A DNA stretch of 64,000 nt from Aquicella lusitana (GTDB lineage Bacteria; Pseudomonadota; Gammaproteobacteria; DSM-16500): contig NZ_LR699114.1 of the NCBI RefSeq assembly GCF_902459475.1, positions 558,001 to 622,000 of the forward strand, given 5' to 3'. The position numbers were made by a program, and so were the translations under genes. The notes beneath the pieces are model-generated. The model searched no databases and was not told the DNA's origin. It worked only from the letters and a program-made list of their open reading frames with translations. Below, piece by piece: positions 8,502 to 17,533 of this stretch. How positions within the stretch are numbered: position 1 is the first letter of the stretch; each line of letters starts with the position of its first letter.

Positions 8502-10034
8502 GTGAGATATATAAGTATGCGTAAAATCAGTGAAGTTTTAAGGCAATACCATGAGTTAAAATGCAGCCATCGAGTTATTGCAAGAAGTTTAAATATTGGA
8601 AAGACAACCGTTACAAGATACTTAGAACGGGCGAAAGCAGCAGGAATTAATTGGCCTTTGCCGCAATCGATGACAGAAGAAGATTTATACAATCGTCTTT
8701 TTCCATCTGCTGTAAAGGTCTCAAGACAGAAGGCATTTCCTGATTGGGAACGGGTCTATAAAGAGCTACGCAAAAAGGGCGTGACCTTACAACTACTCTG
8801 GCGAGAATATCGCGATGTTCAGCCGGAGGGCCTGGGTTATTCCCAATTTTGTACCCACTATCGAGCTTATCTCAAGGCGACATCACCCATCATGCGGCAA
8901 GTACACAAAGGTGGTGAAAAAACATTTGTAGACTATGCGGGCATGACAGTACCTTGGATTGATCCAGGGACAGGCGAAATTCATGAAGCACAAATTTTTG
9001 TAGGCTGTTTAGGCGCATCACAATTTACTTTTGCTGAAGCAACTGCCACGCAGCAAATACCTGATTGGATTCAATCACACGTCAGAATGTGGGAATATTT
9101 TGGCGGGGTCAGTGAAATCGTTGTACCAGACAATTTAAAAGCGGGTGTAAAAAAATCTCACCGCTATGATCCCGACATCAATGCAAACTATCAGCATGTG
9201 GGCGAGCATTATGGTTTTGCCATTGTTCCTGCGCGTGTTTATGAAGCAAAAGACAAAGCAAAAGTTGAAAATGCGGTTGGTATAGTTGAAAGACAAATTC
9301 TTGCGCCAATGCGGCATATCACTTTTACGAGTATTGCTGAAATTAACGCAGCCATCAAACCTCGTCTTGCTGTCCTTAACAATCAATCCTTTCAAAAAAT
9401 GAAAACATCAAGACGGGCATTATTTGAAGAAATAGATAAATCAGCGCTAAAGCCACTGCCACCCGAAAAATACCAATACGCCGAATGGCAACACGCAAAA
9501 GTTCATATCGATTATCATTTTGTATTTGACGATCATTATTACAGCGTGCCGTATAAATATATTCATCATGAAGTTGAGATCCGTGCTACAGCTAACACGG
9601 TGGAGTGTTTTTATGAGAGAAAACGTATTGCTTCACATCCACGCAGTTATCATCGGTATAAACACAGCACCATCAAGGAACACATGCCGCCTGCACATCG
9701 TGCACATGCGGAATGGTCGCCAGACCGCATGAAGCGATGGGCAAATAAAATTGGCCCGCATACGATGAAGTTTATTGATCGCTTAATCGCCTCGCGCGCG
9801 TTTCCAGAACAAGCTTATCGCGCTTGCCTTGGTGTGCTTCGCCTAGGCTCAAGATATGGCGAAAACCGTCTTGAAAAAGCCTGCGCTATCGCCAATGAAT
9901 CTGGTGCAACACGTTACAGCCAAGTCGAAGCAATATTAAAAAACAAACTTGATACTGTTCCCAATTCTCATTCGACGAATACGCCTGTTATTTCGTCGCA
10001 TGGAAATATCCGTGGTTCTGACTATTACAAATAA
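8502..10034 (+). CDS. istA: IS21-family transposase IstA
   Basis: The 510-residue transposase has an N-terminal helix-turn-helix (S-H-R-V-I-A-R-S-L-N-I-G, residues about 24-35) and an rve/DDE core: aspartate in F-V-D-Y-A-G-M, second aspartate in V-V-P-D-N-L-K-A-G-V, and glutamate in A-K-V-E-N-A-V-G. The Y-Y-S-V-P-Y segment and C-terminal region fit IstA length. The frame opens with GTG/ATG choices close together (8502 or ATG 8517); GAGGG lies upstream of the first. It is followed by istB after 16 bp. Confidence 0.92.
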   Translation: MRYISMRKISEVLRQYHELKCSHRVIARSLNIGKTTVTRYLERAKAAGINWPLPQSMTEEDLYNRLFPSAVKVSRQKAFPDWERVYKELRKKGVTLQLLWREYRDVQPEGLGYSQFCTHYRAYLKATSPIMRQVHKGGEKTFVDYAGMTVPWIDPGTGEIHEAQIFVGCLGASQFTFAEATATQQIPDWIQSHVRMWEYFGGVSEIVVPDNLKAGVKKSHRYDPDINANYQHVGEHYGFAIVPARVYEAKDKAKVENAVGIVERQILAPMRHITFTSIAEINAAIKPRLAVLNNQSFQKMKTSRRALFEEIDKSALKPLPPEKYQYAEWQHAKVHIDYHFVFDDHYYSVPYKYIHHEVEIRATANTVECFYERKRIASHPRSYHRYKHSTIKEHMPPAHRAHAEWSPDRMKRWANKIGPHTMKFIDRLIASRAFPEQAYRACLGVLRLGSRYGENRLEKACAIANESGATRYSQVEAILKNKLDTVPNSHSTNTPVISSHGNIRGSDYYK

Positions 10035-10050
10035 AACTGGAGATAAAAAG

Positions 10051-10797
10051 ATGTTAACTCAACCAACGTTAGAAAAACTAAGAGCGCTAAAATTATCTGG
10101 AATGGCAGAAGCTTTTTGTGAACAATTACAAAAACCCATGCCTGATCTGGATTTTGAAGCTCGCTTAGGGTTGTTGATCGATCGTGAATGGTATTTGAGA
10201 GAAAACCGCCGCTTAAACAGACGGCTTGCACAAGCAAAACTTAAAGCTCAGGCTTGCATCGAGGACATTGATTTTAAACATACCCGCAATTTAAACAAAA
10301 CTGTCGTACAAGAACTTGCCCGAGGGCAATGGATTCAACAACACTTGAACTTACTGATTACTGGGCCAACGGGTTGCGGCAAAACTTATATTGCCTGCGC
10401 GCTTGCACATAAGACTTGCTTGATTGGCATGTCTGCGCGTTATTATCGACTCCCACGTCTTTGGCATGAATTAAAAATCGCAAAAGCAAATGGTAGCTAT
10501 GCTAATTGGCTCGCACAACTAGCAAAAATTGATGTTCTTATCTTAGATGATTGGGGATTAGCAACTCCTGACGATGACCAACGCCGCGATCTGTTAGAAA
10601 TACTTGATGATCGCTACCAACGAAAATCAACTATCATCACCAGTCAGTTACCAATCACACATTGGCATGAACATTTGAATGATGCCACTCTTGCAGACGC
10701 TATCCTTGATAGATTAATTCACAACTCAATCAGATTGGAATTAGATGGCGATTCACTTAGAAAAAAACAAAAATCTTTACAGACCGATGAAGTTTAA
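10051..10797 (+). CDS. istB: IS21-family helper ATPase IstB
   Basis: This 248-residue AAA+ ATPase assists IstA. It has Walker A G-P-T-G-C-G-K-T near residue 108 and Walker B L-I-L-D-D-W-G-L about 60 residues later, followed by sensor-like I-I-T-S-Q-L-P. The start at 10051 is chosen because GGAG precedes it and M-L-T-Q-P-T-L-E-K-L is the usual IstB N-terminus; the longer frame to 9949 merely overlaps istA. Confidence 0.92.
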   Translation: MLTQPTLEKLRALKLSGMAEAFCEQLQKPMPDLDFEARLGLLIDREWYLRENRRLNRRLAQAKLKAQACIEDIDFKHTRNLNKTVVQELARGQWIQQHLNLLITGPTGCGKTYIACALAHKTCLIGMSARYYRLPRLWHELKIAKANGSYANWLAQLAKIDVLILDDWGLATPDDDQRRDLLEILDDRYQRKSTIITSQLPITHWHEHLNDATLADAILDRLIHNSIRLELDGDSLRKKQKSLQTDEV

Positions 10798-10895
10798 CAG
10801 ATAATGCCGTCGTGACTGGTAAAGTTGTCCCAATAAACCGGAATCATTGTCCCCTTACGGACTGGAATTAATGGTCCTTTCGATCGGAATACACA

Positions 10896-10902
10896 CAAGG
10901 AA
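10896..10902. repeat. Target-site duplication of IS21 element, right copy
   Basis: CAAGGAA directly follows the right terminal repeat and matches 8287-8293. Confidence 0.85.
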
Positions 10903-10939
10903 TGTAGCAGGATTGAACAATAGCTATTTTTTTCTTCAT
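10896..10939 (-). pseudogene. WbqC-like protein, 5' fragment (split by IS21 element)
   Basis: ATG at 10939 is preceded by AGGGA and begins the canonical WbqC N-terminus (M-K-K-K-I-A-I-V-Q-S-C-Y-I-P) before the frame meets the element. The next codons, W-K-G-Y-F-D, are found on the far side at 8286 and downstream. The join is in frame: 44 bp plus 712 bp gives 252 codons including the stop. It lies 79 bp downstream of the methyltransferase at 11019-12020 and was probably in the same operon. Confidence 0.85.
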
Positions 10940-11018
10940 CTATGTCTTCCCTGTTCCCAGATACATCGATCAGTGTAAAATCGCTTATATTGCAAATTGC
11001 CACTTTATCCCTGCATCT

Positions 11019-12020
11019 CTATAGCGATAACATTTTTTTGATAGATTCTTCAAGTAAAGCGTGAATGGAAGTATTTCTATTTTTAGCCTCCTGGATGAGT
11101 GCTTGTTTAGTCTCTAATGTAAGCCCCTCCACCTGCCCAAAGTACCTTGTTCGAGCAGTTCCCCCTCTTAAACCCTTGTGCAAAATGTCGATATTCATTG
11201 CTGGCAGCCCATCAGAAGGAGAAAATTGAATAATATAGAAGCAATTTCCCAAGATGTAGCTTAGTTCAATTTTCGATGCGTTGTAGGGCAGTAATTCCAT
11301 TGGGGGTTGGGAAGCCCAGAGTTTATTATTTGAAATAGCTATTTCAGCATACTGAGTATCTCTTAAATGAGATGCAATCCCTTCGTCGCCGAATAGTATT
11401 GTGCCATTCACTTTGCAGACACGTTCCATTTCAGCAATAGCCTTTTTTATATTTCCAAAAAGATTAATTCCTCCAAAATGAAATACAGCATCAAAATACC
11501 TTGACTTATATGGAAGCGCAGTAGCTGTTGATACAGAAAATCTTACATTGGATTGTTTAAATTTATTGCTGGCAGATAATACCATGGACTTACTTAAATC
11601 CTGAGCATGGATTTCACCGCTATTACCCACCATGTCATAAATGATCCCAATATCATCTCCAAAGCCACAACCCGTGATTAAAACTTTTTGACCTGCCGAC
11701 AACCGAAGTTTTTTAATTAGGTTTTGTCTAAATGACATCTCATCTTCGTTAAAAGTCGCGAACAACCAATCTAGAAAATTTCTATATACTTCAGCAGACG
11801 CCGGTGCATCATATATTTTGCTATTTGCTTTATCAAATTCGGTGAAATTTTTGGTATTAACGAAGTCAATAACTCTATAATCAGGATCTATAAATTTATA
11901 GAGCTCTCCTGCTTTATTTAAGAAGCCAACCTTGGGCTTTAATTCAAGGGAGGTAAGTTGATCAGGACAACAAAATGCGCGGTATAAATTTGAATCATCC
12001 TGCAAGGGCTTCCCTTTCAT
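11019..12020 (-). CDS. Class I SAM methyltransferase with N-terminal Trm112-like segment
   Basis: This is a 333-residue methyltransferase. A short N-terminal segment (residues about 15-55) beginning F-C-C-P-D resembles the Trm112-type metal-binding module found at the start of some sugar or lipid methyltransferases. SAM motif I is L-I-T-G-C-G-F-G-D-D near residues 114-123, and an acidic motif A-Q-D-L-S follows. The C-terminal 60 residues are helical and lack a known motif. It shares a minus-strand run with a second methyltransferase, a NeuD-like acyltransferase, the broken WbqC-like gene and wecE. The substrate is unknown. Confidence 0.72.
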   Translation of the reverse strand: MKGKPLQDDSNLYRAFCCPDQLTSLELKPKVGFLNKAGELYKFIDPDYRVIDFVNTKNFTEFDKANSKIYDAPASAEVYRNFLDWLFATFNEDEMSFRQNLIKKLRLSAGQKVLITGCGFGDDIGIIYDMVGNSGEIHAQDLSKSMVLSASNKFKQSNVRFSVSTATALPYKSRYFDAVFHFGGINLFGNIKKAIAEMERVCKVNGTILFGDEGIASHLRDTQYAEIAISNNKLWASQPPMELLPYNASKIELSYILGNCFYIIQFSPSDGLPAMNIDILHKGLRGGTARTRYFGQVEGLTLETKQALIQEAKNRNTSIHALLEESIKKMLSL

Positions 12021-12154
12021 ATGCGTGTTACCTGTTATGATCAGTCGTATGATCTCTTGGAGCTTGGGCGGTGATTTTAAGGCATGTTAATTGAGGCCGT
12101 CAAGTCAACTAATAAAAAATATAGCCATAAGTTTGTCTTATTAGGTTAAATGTA

Positions 12155-12817
12155 CTACAAAAGCCCCCTGGCTTGTCTATTTCTAGTTTTGCTCGGTTGA
12201 GGAATACAAACACTGTTAGCGGGTATGGTTTTGTTAACCCATGCAGCGGCACCTACTATACTCGATGCACCAATAGTAATTCCATCACGAATAGTTGAGT
12301 TCACTCCCAAAAAGCATTTTTCTTCTATATGTACATTTCCACAAATAACTACATGGGATGAGATGAAACAGTGGTCATCAATAATTGAGTGGTGTCCAAC
12401 GTGATTTCCGCTCCAAAGGGTTACATTATTCCCTATTTTGGTGAAAGGCTGGATGGTATTGTCTTCAAGAATAAAGCAATTTTCACCAATATTGGAAGGA
12501 TCAATTAAAACTGTTGCACGCGAGCTTATATAACGGCTAAGTGTATAGCCTCTTTGCTTGGCTTCATTTACTTTTTTCATGCGTGTCAAGTTTAAGCTTG
12601 AATATGCGAGAGCAACAAAGCAGTCAAACTCGCTCGGGGGATAAACATCGACGACATCTTCAAATGCAATAACAGGCAATTCTAATAAAGAAGTGTCTTT
12701 AATGTATTCTTTGTCTATAGTAAAAGCGGCAACTTTCTTATCAGAATCATTTGTAAAATAATAGTGAGCCAGTTCTGCAATTTGACCGGCGCCAAATATA
12801 ATGATGGGTTTACTCAT
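12155..12817 (-). CDS. NeuD/PglD-type sugar O/N-acyltransferase (left-handed beta helix)
   Basis: The 220-residue acyltransferase has an N-terminal Rossmann-like PglD_N domain (I-I-I-F-G-A-G-Q-I-A-E, residues 5-15) and a C-terminal hexapeptide-repeat left-handed beta helix (residues about 100-205, with I-G-E-N-C, I-G-N-N-V, G-N-V-H-I). The catalytic-type histidines in G-N-H-V-G-H-H-S-I lie near residue 138. The family acetylates nucleotide-linked amino sugars or sialic acids. With wecE in the same run, N-acylation of dTDP-Fuc4N or a related 4-amino sugar is a reasonable inference. The start overlaps the upstream gene in an ATGA junction. Confidence 0.8.
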   Translation of the reverse strand: MSKPIIIFGAGQIAELAHYYFTNDSDKKVAAFTIDKEYIKDTSLLELPVIAFEDVVDVYPPSEFDCFVALAYSSLNLTRMKKVNEAKQRGYTLSRYISSRATVLIDPSNIGENCFILEDNTIQPFTKIGNNVTLWSGNHVGHHSIIDDHCFISSHVVICGNVHIEEKCFLGVNSTIRDGITIGASSIVGAAAWVNKTIPANSVCIPQPSKTRNRQARGLL

Positions 12818-13443
12818 GATTTTTTTCTCACAATAATGGTGAATTCATAAAGATTATAATCATGTAATAGCGCTACATTTTTTGAAAATTTTTTTTTGCA
12901 GTAGTCAAAAGTCTCGAGCGGGTCTGCATAATAAAGATTATCCTTCATGTGCTCTTTATCGGAGTATATAGTTAGGCAATTAAAAGAAAAAGCTTGTATT
13001 GTGTTCGAGTTTAACGCGTTGAGGGTATTATAGTAGTATTCTTCCCAAGCAATTTTGCTATGGTCTAGCATCACATTAAAGATGCCGCTGGCAATACTAA
13101 AGTCTACTTTGTCGGGTATGCCTGATGCACATATGAAGAGCGCATTCCGAGTTAAGGAATGCTTTGTTTTTGCAGCCTCGATCATTTCATGGGAAATATC
13201 TACTCCGATGTAGCTAAAATCCTTGTAATTTTTGCTAAGATATTCAAAGTAGGCCCCATAGCCGCACCCAAGGTCAAGAATGGAAAAGTTATTTTTTTGC
13301 GTAATAGCTTTAGAAAGTTGTTGGAACCGTAAAAGTTGAGATGCTTCGGAGGACCAATCTACGCCTAAATTAGTAGTGCCAAATGTTTTAAGTTTATGAG
13401 CATAATATTTAGCCACATCGGATTTGATTGAATTAAATGTCAT
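12814..13443 (-). CDS. Class I SAM methyltransferase
   Basis: This is a 209-residue single-domain methyltransferase. Motif I (I-L-D-L-G-C-G-Y-G-A-Y) is at residues about 54-64, and the acidic end of strand 2 (G-V-D-I-S-H-E-M-I) follows. The later A-S-G-I-F-N-V-M-L segment replaces the usual motif IV. It is the first gene of the minus-strand run and overlaps the acyltransferase by 4 bp, suggesting tight translational coupling. A possible TTGACT -35 lies at 13505-13510 with an AT-rich -10 downstream. The substrate is unknown; the neighbours point to an amino-sugar decoration. Confidence 0.72.
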   Translation of the reverse strand: MTFNSIKSDVAKYYAHKLKTFGTTNLGVDWSSEASQLLRFQQLSKAITQKNNFSILDLGCGYGAYFEYLSKNYKDFSYIGVDISHEMIEAAKTKHSLTRNALFICASGIPDKVDFSIASGIFNVMLDHSKIAWEEYYYNTLNALNSNTIQAFSFNCLTIYSDKEHMKDNLYYADPLETFDYCKKKFSKNVALLHDYNLYEFTIIVRKKS

Positions 13444-13740
13444 AGCTTGACTTCTCTAAAGCTTTTTAAAAATAAATAAGCATATTTACTAACGTTTAAT
13501 AGAAAGTCAAGGAGGTGAAAGCTATTATCATAGCCAATATTGTAGTAAATAGGTTACTGAATTAAAAATGAATTGATTGCGTTGAAGCAAGCGCTATTCA
13601 GGGGTATGATGCGGGGCTTACTCATACTTTTCGTAAACAGTAAAATGGCAAGTCAGGCGTAAAAAATACTCAACCTGGCTTATTCTGCCTAGATATTTTA
13701 ACGTCAGATTTAGTTATTACCGATTGAATTATTAACTATT
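13444..13740. other. Divergent intergenic region
   Basis: About 300 bp of AT-rich DNA separate the minus-strand methyltransferase from the plus-strand propeller gene. It must hold both promoters. A minus-strand TTGACT (13505-13510) followed by an AT-rich stretch at 17 bp is the best candidate I see. No ORF, repeat or RNA structure is evident. Confidence 0.4.
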
Positions 13741-14640
13741 ATGAAGTTGGAAAAAATTGCCCATATTGAACTTCCGCATAACCGCCCGAAATGGATGAAG
13801 TCCCACTTGGCGAATCCTGTTGTACAAGTTCTCGATTCGTCCCACGTTAGGGTGTACTGCAATATTAGAAATCAGCTTAATCAAACGCATATAACTTATA
13901 TAGATGTGGATTTTAGCCAAAATTACAAAGTAACGTATTTCCATGAAGAACCTCTGTTATCTTTAGGTCCCGTAGGTGCTTTCGATGATAATGGCCAGTC
14001 TTTAGGATGTATTATTTCTCACGAGAGTAGAGATTATCTCTATTTTTTAGGCTGGAACTTAGCTGATAATGTACCGTTTAGAAATAGCATTGGATTGGCC
14101 TCTAGTCCTAGAGGAAGGAATCGATTTGAGAAAATCAGCTTAGGACCTATTATGGATAGGCATATTTTCGATCCATTTTGCCTATCTTATCCCTTTGTGC
14201 TTTGGCATAATGGAATTTATAAAATGTGGTATGGAAGCCATAAAATTTCTGGCGCTCAAGTCAGCGATGTCCGCCACTGCATAAAATATGCAGAGTCAGA
14301 AGATTTAATTTACTGGGATCGCAAAAATATCATTTGCTTAGATGTGACCAGTGTAGATATCGCCTTTACCCGTCCATTTGTGATGTTTGAAGATGGTATA
14401 TTCAAAATGTGGTACTCATATTTGAGGCAGAATTATCGCATTGGGTATGCCGAATCTAAAGATGGCTTGAACTGGATGCGCATGGATGAAAGGGTGGGCA
14501 TCGATGTTTCTATTGATGGGTGGGATTCTGATATGATTGAATATCCTTATGTTTTTGATTATCAAAGTGACAGATACCTTGCTTATTGCGGAAATCAGTT
14601 CGGCAAGACAGGTTTTGGTTTGGCAAAATTTGTGAAATAA
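13741..14640 (+). CDS. Five-bladed beta-propeller, glycosidase-like (GH43/GH130-type) protein
   Basis: This 299-residue cytoplasmic-type protein (no signal peptide) has recurring propeller-blade motifs: G-L-A-S-S-P, H-N-G-I-Y-K-M-W-Y-G-S, I-K-Y-A-E-S-E-D, E-D-G-I-F-K-M-W-Y-S and I-G-Y-A-E-S-K-D-G-L-N-W. This pattern is typical of GH43/GH32/GH130-like folds found in O-antigen loci. Whether it hydrolyses, phosphorolyses or only binds a glycan cannot be told. It begins a plus-strand trio with the GT2 enzyme 28 bp downstream and the PhyH dioxygenase. Confidence 0.65.
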   Translation: MKLEKIAHIELPHNRPKWMKSHLANPVVQVLDSSHVRVYCNIRNQLNQTHITYIDVDFSQNYKVTYFHEEPLLSLGPVGAFDDNGQSLGCIISHESRDYLYFLGWNLADNVPFRNSIGLASSPRGRNRFEKISLGPIMDRHIFDPFCLSYPFVLWHNGIYKMWYGSHKISGAQVSDVRHCIKYAESEDLIYWDRKNIICLDVTSVDIAFTRPFVMFEDGIFKMWYSYLRQNYRIGYAESKDGLNWMRMDERVGIDVSIDGWDSDMIEYPYVFDYQSDRYLAYCGNQFGKTGFGLAKFVK

Positions 14641-14668
14641 CCCTTTATATGGATATGAGGCGTGGAAA

Positions 14669-15613
14669 ATGGAACTATCTATTGTAACCACTTTGTATAA
14701 TTCATCCGAATATATCCAAGAATTTTATAAAAGAATCGTCACTTGTGCTGAAAAAATTTCAAACAACTACGAAATAGTTTTTGTCAATGATGCCTCTCCA
14801 GATGACTCGCTGAGAAAAGTTCTAGAGCTTTATGCTTCAAATAACAATATTCAGGTTGTTGATTTGGCTATAAACGCTGGTCATCATCAAGCTTTAATGT
14901 CAGGTCTTCAATATGCGAAAGGGGATTTAATTTTTCTGATTGATGTAGATTTAGAAGAGCCACCGGAGCTGCTTGCAACATTTTGGTCTGAATATCATGC
15001 AAGTAAGGGTATTGACATGATATATGGGGTACAAGACCAGAGAAAGGGGGGGTGGTTTGAGAAAATTTCAGGGAAACTGTTTTATAAGGCTTTTAATTTT
15101 TTAAGTAAAGTTAAAATACCAGAAAATTTTTTAACTGTAAGACTAATGAGTCGTCGATATGTTAATCAGCTATTGCGTTTTAAAGAAAGTGATTTAATGT
15201 TTTCTTTGGCAGTAGAGTTGACTGGCTTTGATAGAAGGGCCATTCCTGTATGTAAGGGAAGCAGAGAGACAACCTCCTATAATTTTCTTAAAAAAACATA
15301 TATCGCATTAAATGCAATCGTATCAGCAACCACCAAACCATTATGGATGGCATTTTTCCTTGGCTTGACTGTGGCTACGCTTTCATGCATCTATATCATC
15401 AAGATTATTATATTTGCGTTGATGTACTCTTCGATACCTAAAGGCTGGCCAGCGCTTATTGTTTCAGTATGGTTTTTCAGTGGCCTTATTATTATGTTTT
15501 TGGGACTCATAGGGCTTTATTTGGCTAAAATGTTTAACGAGGTTAAGAGAAGACCTGTTTCTATTCTTAGACAACACTATGTCTCGGAAAAAGGGAATAC
15601 GAACTGTGACTAA
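14669..15613 (+). CDS. Family 2 glycosyltransferase, DPM1/GtrB-like with two C-terminal membrane helices
   Basis: This probable polyprenyl-phosphate sugar transferase is 314 residues long. The GT-A domain (residues 1-220) starts L-S-I-V-T-T-L-Y-N, with V-N-D-A-S-P-D-D, G-H-H-Q-A-L-M-S-G and a D-V-D-L-E-E-P-P metal-binding motif. Two helices at about 235-260 and 270-300 anchor it, as in GtrB/ArnC/DPM1-type enzymes. It would load a sugar onto undecaprenyl phosphate for periplasmic transfer by GT-C-type enzymes, of which this window has three related genes. It overlaps the next gene. Confidence 0.82.
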   Translation: MELSIVTTLYNSSEYIQEFYKRIVTCAEKISNNYEIVFVNDASPDDSLRKVLELYASNNNIQVVDLAINAGHHQALMSGLQYAKGDLIFLIDVDLEEPPELLATFWSEYHASKGIDMIYGVQDQRKGGWFEKISGKLFYKAFNFLSKVKIPENFLTVRLMSRRYVNQLLRFKESDLMFSLAVELTGFDRRAIPVCKGSRETTSYNFLKKTYIALNAIVSATTKPLWMAFFLGLTVATLSCIYIIKIIIFALMYSSIPKGWPALIVSVWFFSGLIIMFLGLIGLYLAKMFNEVKRRPVSILRQHYVSEKGNTNCD

Positions 15614-16418
15614 TTTGTCTTATGGGTTAACTGAAGCTTCCGAGTGCTCATCTGATCTGGATATCTATTTAGAAGAAATAAGTTTGCAAGGATATACCGT
15701 CATAAAATCCGTGTTTAGCATTCAAAAATTGCCAGTGATACGAGAAAAAATCTATACAATTTACCGGCAGCAAGAATTAAAGATTGGTAGAGAAGCCTTG
15801 ATGAAAATTGGGGATGAGAATATCTGTCGTTGCCCTATGGCCTATGATCGTGATTTTGTTGAATATGCCACCAACAATATATTCATGACAATTTCTGAAT
15901 ATTTTTTAGGAAATTATTTTATTCTCAGTGTTCAGAATGCCAATATAAGCAAACCCAATCTAAAACATGTCCAAGCAGCATGGCATAGGGACTTGCCTTA
16001 CCAAAATTTCACAACATCCAAGCCGCTAGCTATAAATTTCCTTGTAGCCATCGATGATTTTACTGTTGATAATGGAGGGGTGGTTGTTCTTCCATTTAGC
16101 CATAAAATGGAAGCCATGCCATCAAAAGAGTACATCGAGAGACATGCTAAAATAATCACGGCTAAGGCAGGAGATGTTATTTCTTTTGATTCTATGTTGA
16201 TCCATAGAGCAGGCGTTAACCGATCTGCCAGTGACCGGTGCTCATTTAATCATATGTATACTCGCCCCTTCATTAAACAACAGTATGACTATGCCAGGTT
16301 GATGAAAGAGATGGGAACTTTAGATCAAAGTGCTTATCAACTTTCTGGCGCTTCTTCACGCACAGCGCATGATGATGTTGATTGGCGGGAAGTTCGAAAA
16401 GAAAAGATGGGGTTGTGA
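15606..16418 (+). CDS. Phytanoyl-CoA dioxygenase (PhyH) family Fe(II)/2-oxoglutarate oxygenase
   Basis: This is a putative non-heme iron 2-oxoglutarate dioxygenase of about 270 residues. The iron facial triad is visible as H-R-D (A-A-W-H-R-D-L-P) and the distal histidine in M-L-I-H-R-A-G, with a downstream arginine (R-S-A-S-D-R) fitting co-substrate binding. A GTG at 15606 preceded by AAAGGGA is the better supported start; an in-frame ATG at 15579 has no ribosome-binding site. The frame overlaps the upstream GT2 stop. In polysaccharide loci such enzymes hydroxylate or oxidise a sugar or lipid; the substrate is unknown. Confidence 0.75.
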   Translation: MTNLSYGLTEASECSSDLDIYLEEISLQGYTVIKSVFSIQKLPVIREKIYTIYRQQELKIGREALMKIGDENICRCPMAYDRDFVEYATNNIFMTISEYFLGNYFILSVQNANISKPNLKHVQAAWHRDLPYQNFTTSKPLAINFLVAIDDFTVDNGGVVVLPFSHKMEAMPSKEYIERHAKIITAKAGDVISFDSMLIHRAGVNRSASDRCSFNHMYTRPFIKQQYDYARLMKEMGTLDQSAYQLSGASSRTAHDDVDWREVRKEKMGL

Positions 16419-16627
16419 ATAAAATCCTTGGGTCAATCGCTGATTATCGATCCATGTTTGCCGCAGTATTTTTTAGGTAACGCAACTTGCGAGATAAAAA
16501 CGCCTGTTGCCGCATGCTTCCTGATTGTACTTAAAGCTGGATTGAATTAAACCCAATAGCAGTTCATCTTCAATCTCGCGGGCTTACAGGCGATTTTGTC
16601 ATACATACATCTGTACATTTGCAATGA

Positions 16628-17533
16628 TTATCTGGCTTCGGCGAAGCATGCGACAGGTTCCTGGCTCCAATTTAATGCGGTGCATTTTATTGCATCATCC
16701 ATAGACATGAGTGATGGCTGCAATTTTTGAAGCGATGGAGAGCATATAAGACTTGTGTTCAATGGACGATGCTCCATTCCGGGAATAGAGTGCAAAGGTA
16801 TGCTCTCCAAAAGCGAAGGCGAAACCTTTAATGCATCCGCAAGCTTCATGGCAATTTGATGCCTCGAATAGGAATTTGAGTTACAAAGATTAACGAGGCC
16901 CCTGATACCCTGTTCCTGAATATAAAGTGTCATGGATACGACATCATCAACATGAGTAGGACTAAAGAATTGATCTGTTGCAACTTTTTGTTTTTGGCCT
17001 TTTAGTAGATCAGCAGCAAGCGCATCAATCAATGTACCATCTTTCCATGTTGTCCCATATATTTTACTTAGACGCAGGATTGTGTAGTTATCTGTAATAT
17101 TCGCAATTTCCCGTTCTACCTCAGCTTTTTGTTTTCCATACTCAGTGATGGGATTGGTTTGCGCCTTATCGGAATAACTCCCCGTTTCGCCATTAAAAAC
17201 ATAATCGGAAGAGAAAAACAAAACATGGATAGACCGCCTCGCTAATTGTTTTACCAATTTTAAGGTGCCCAGCACATTCAATTCATAAGATTCTTTGGGG
17301 TGAGATTCACACCAGCCAACATTTGGTTTGGCAGAGGCGATGAGGACAGCTTGGTGTCCTGTTTCTTCTAATTTTAAACTATCACTGTCGGGATTGCGCA
17401 AGTCAAAAGGAGTTAGACCTTGTTTTACCTGTGAAAATCCCGTCCCAATACAATCTGGAAAAGTTTCGCGGTATTTGCGCCATAAATGATTGCCAATATA
17501 ACCGCTTGCCCCAATGACTGCTGTTTTAATCAT
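16628..17533 (-). CDS. RmlD-like NAD(P)-dependent sugar reductase (extended SDR)
   Basis: This 301-residue SDR resembles dTDP-4-dehydrorhamnose reductase. Cofactor motif G-A-S-G-Y-I-G is at residues 8-14, N-V-G-W-C-E near 70, F-F-S-S-D-Y-V-F-N-G near 105, and the catalytic Y-G-K-Q-K near 131-135. It would reduce a 4-keto nucleotide sugar. It overlaps the upstream Gfo/Idh/MocA gene by 4 bp (ATGA). No rmlA or rmlC of the dTDP type adjoins it, so its true substrate may be a product of the neighbouring oxidoreductase and methyltransferase rather than dTDP-rhamnose precursors. Confidence 0.78.
   Translation of the reverse strand: MIKTAVIGASGYIGNHLWRKYRETFPDCIGTGFSQVKQGLTPFDLRNPDSDSLKLEETGHQAVLIASAKPNVGWCESHPKESYELNVLGTLKLVKQLARRSIHVLFFSSDYVFNGETGSYSDKAQTNPITEYGKQKAEVEREIANITDNYTILRLSKIYGTTWKDGTLIDALAADLLKGQKQKVATDQFFSPTHVDDVVSMTLYIQEQGIRGLVNLCNSNSYSRHQIAMKLADALKVSPSLLESIPLHSIPGMEHRPLNTSLICSPSLQKLQPSLMSMDDAIKCTALNWSQEPVACFAEAR

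Larger units (their letters stand above)
8294..10895 (+). mobile_element. IS21-family insertion sequence with istA and istB
   Basis: The element is 2.6 kb long with 12-bp terminal inverted repeats starting TGTGTATTCCGA (8294-8305 and the complement at 10884-10895). A 7-bp direct target duplication flanks it. It carries istA and istB in the usual order, plus subterminal repeats at the left end. Everything needed for activity appears intact. The perfect duplication and the reconstructable target gene argue for a fairly recent insertion. Confidence 0.92.

Noticed and set aside
10794-11003. Minus-strand ORF across the IS21 right end
   Set aside because: It merges element and host sequence, is out of frame with the WbqC fragment and has no ribosome-binding site.
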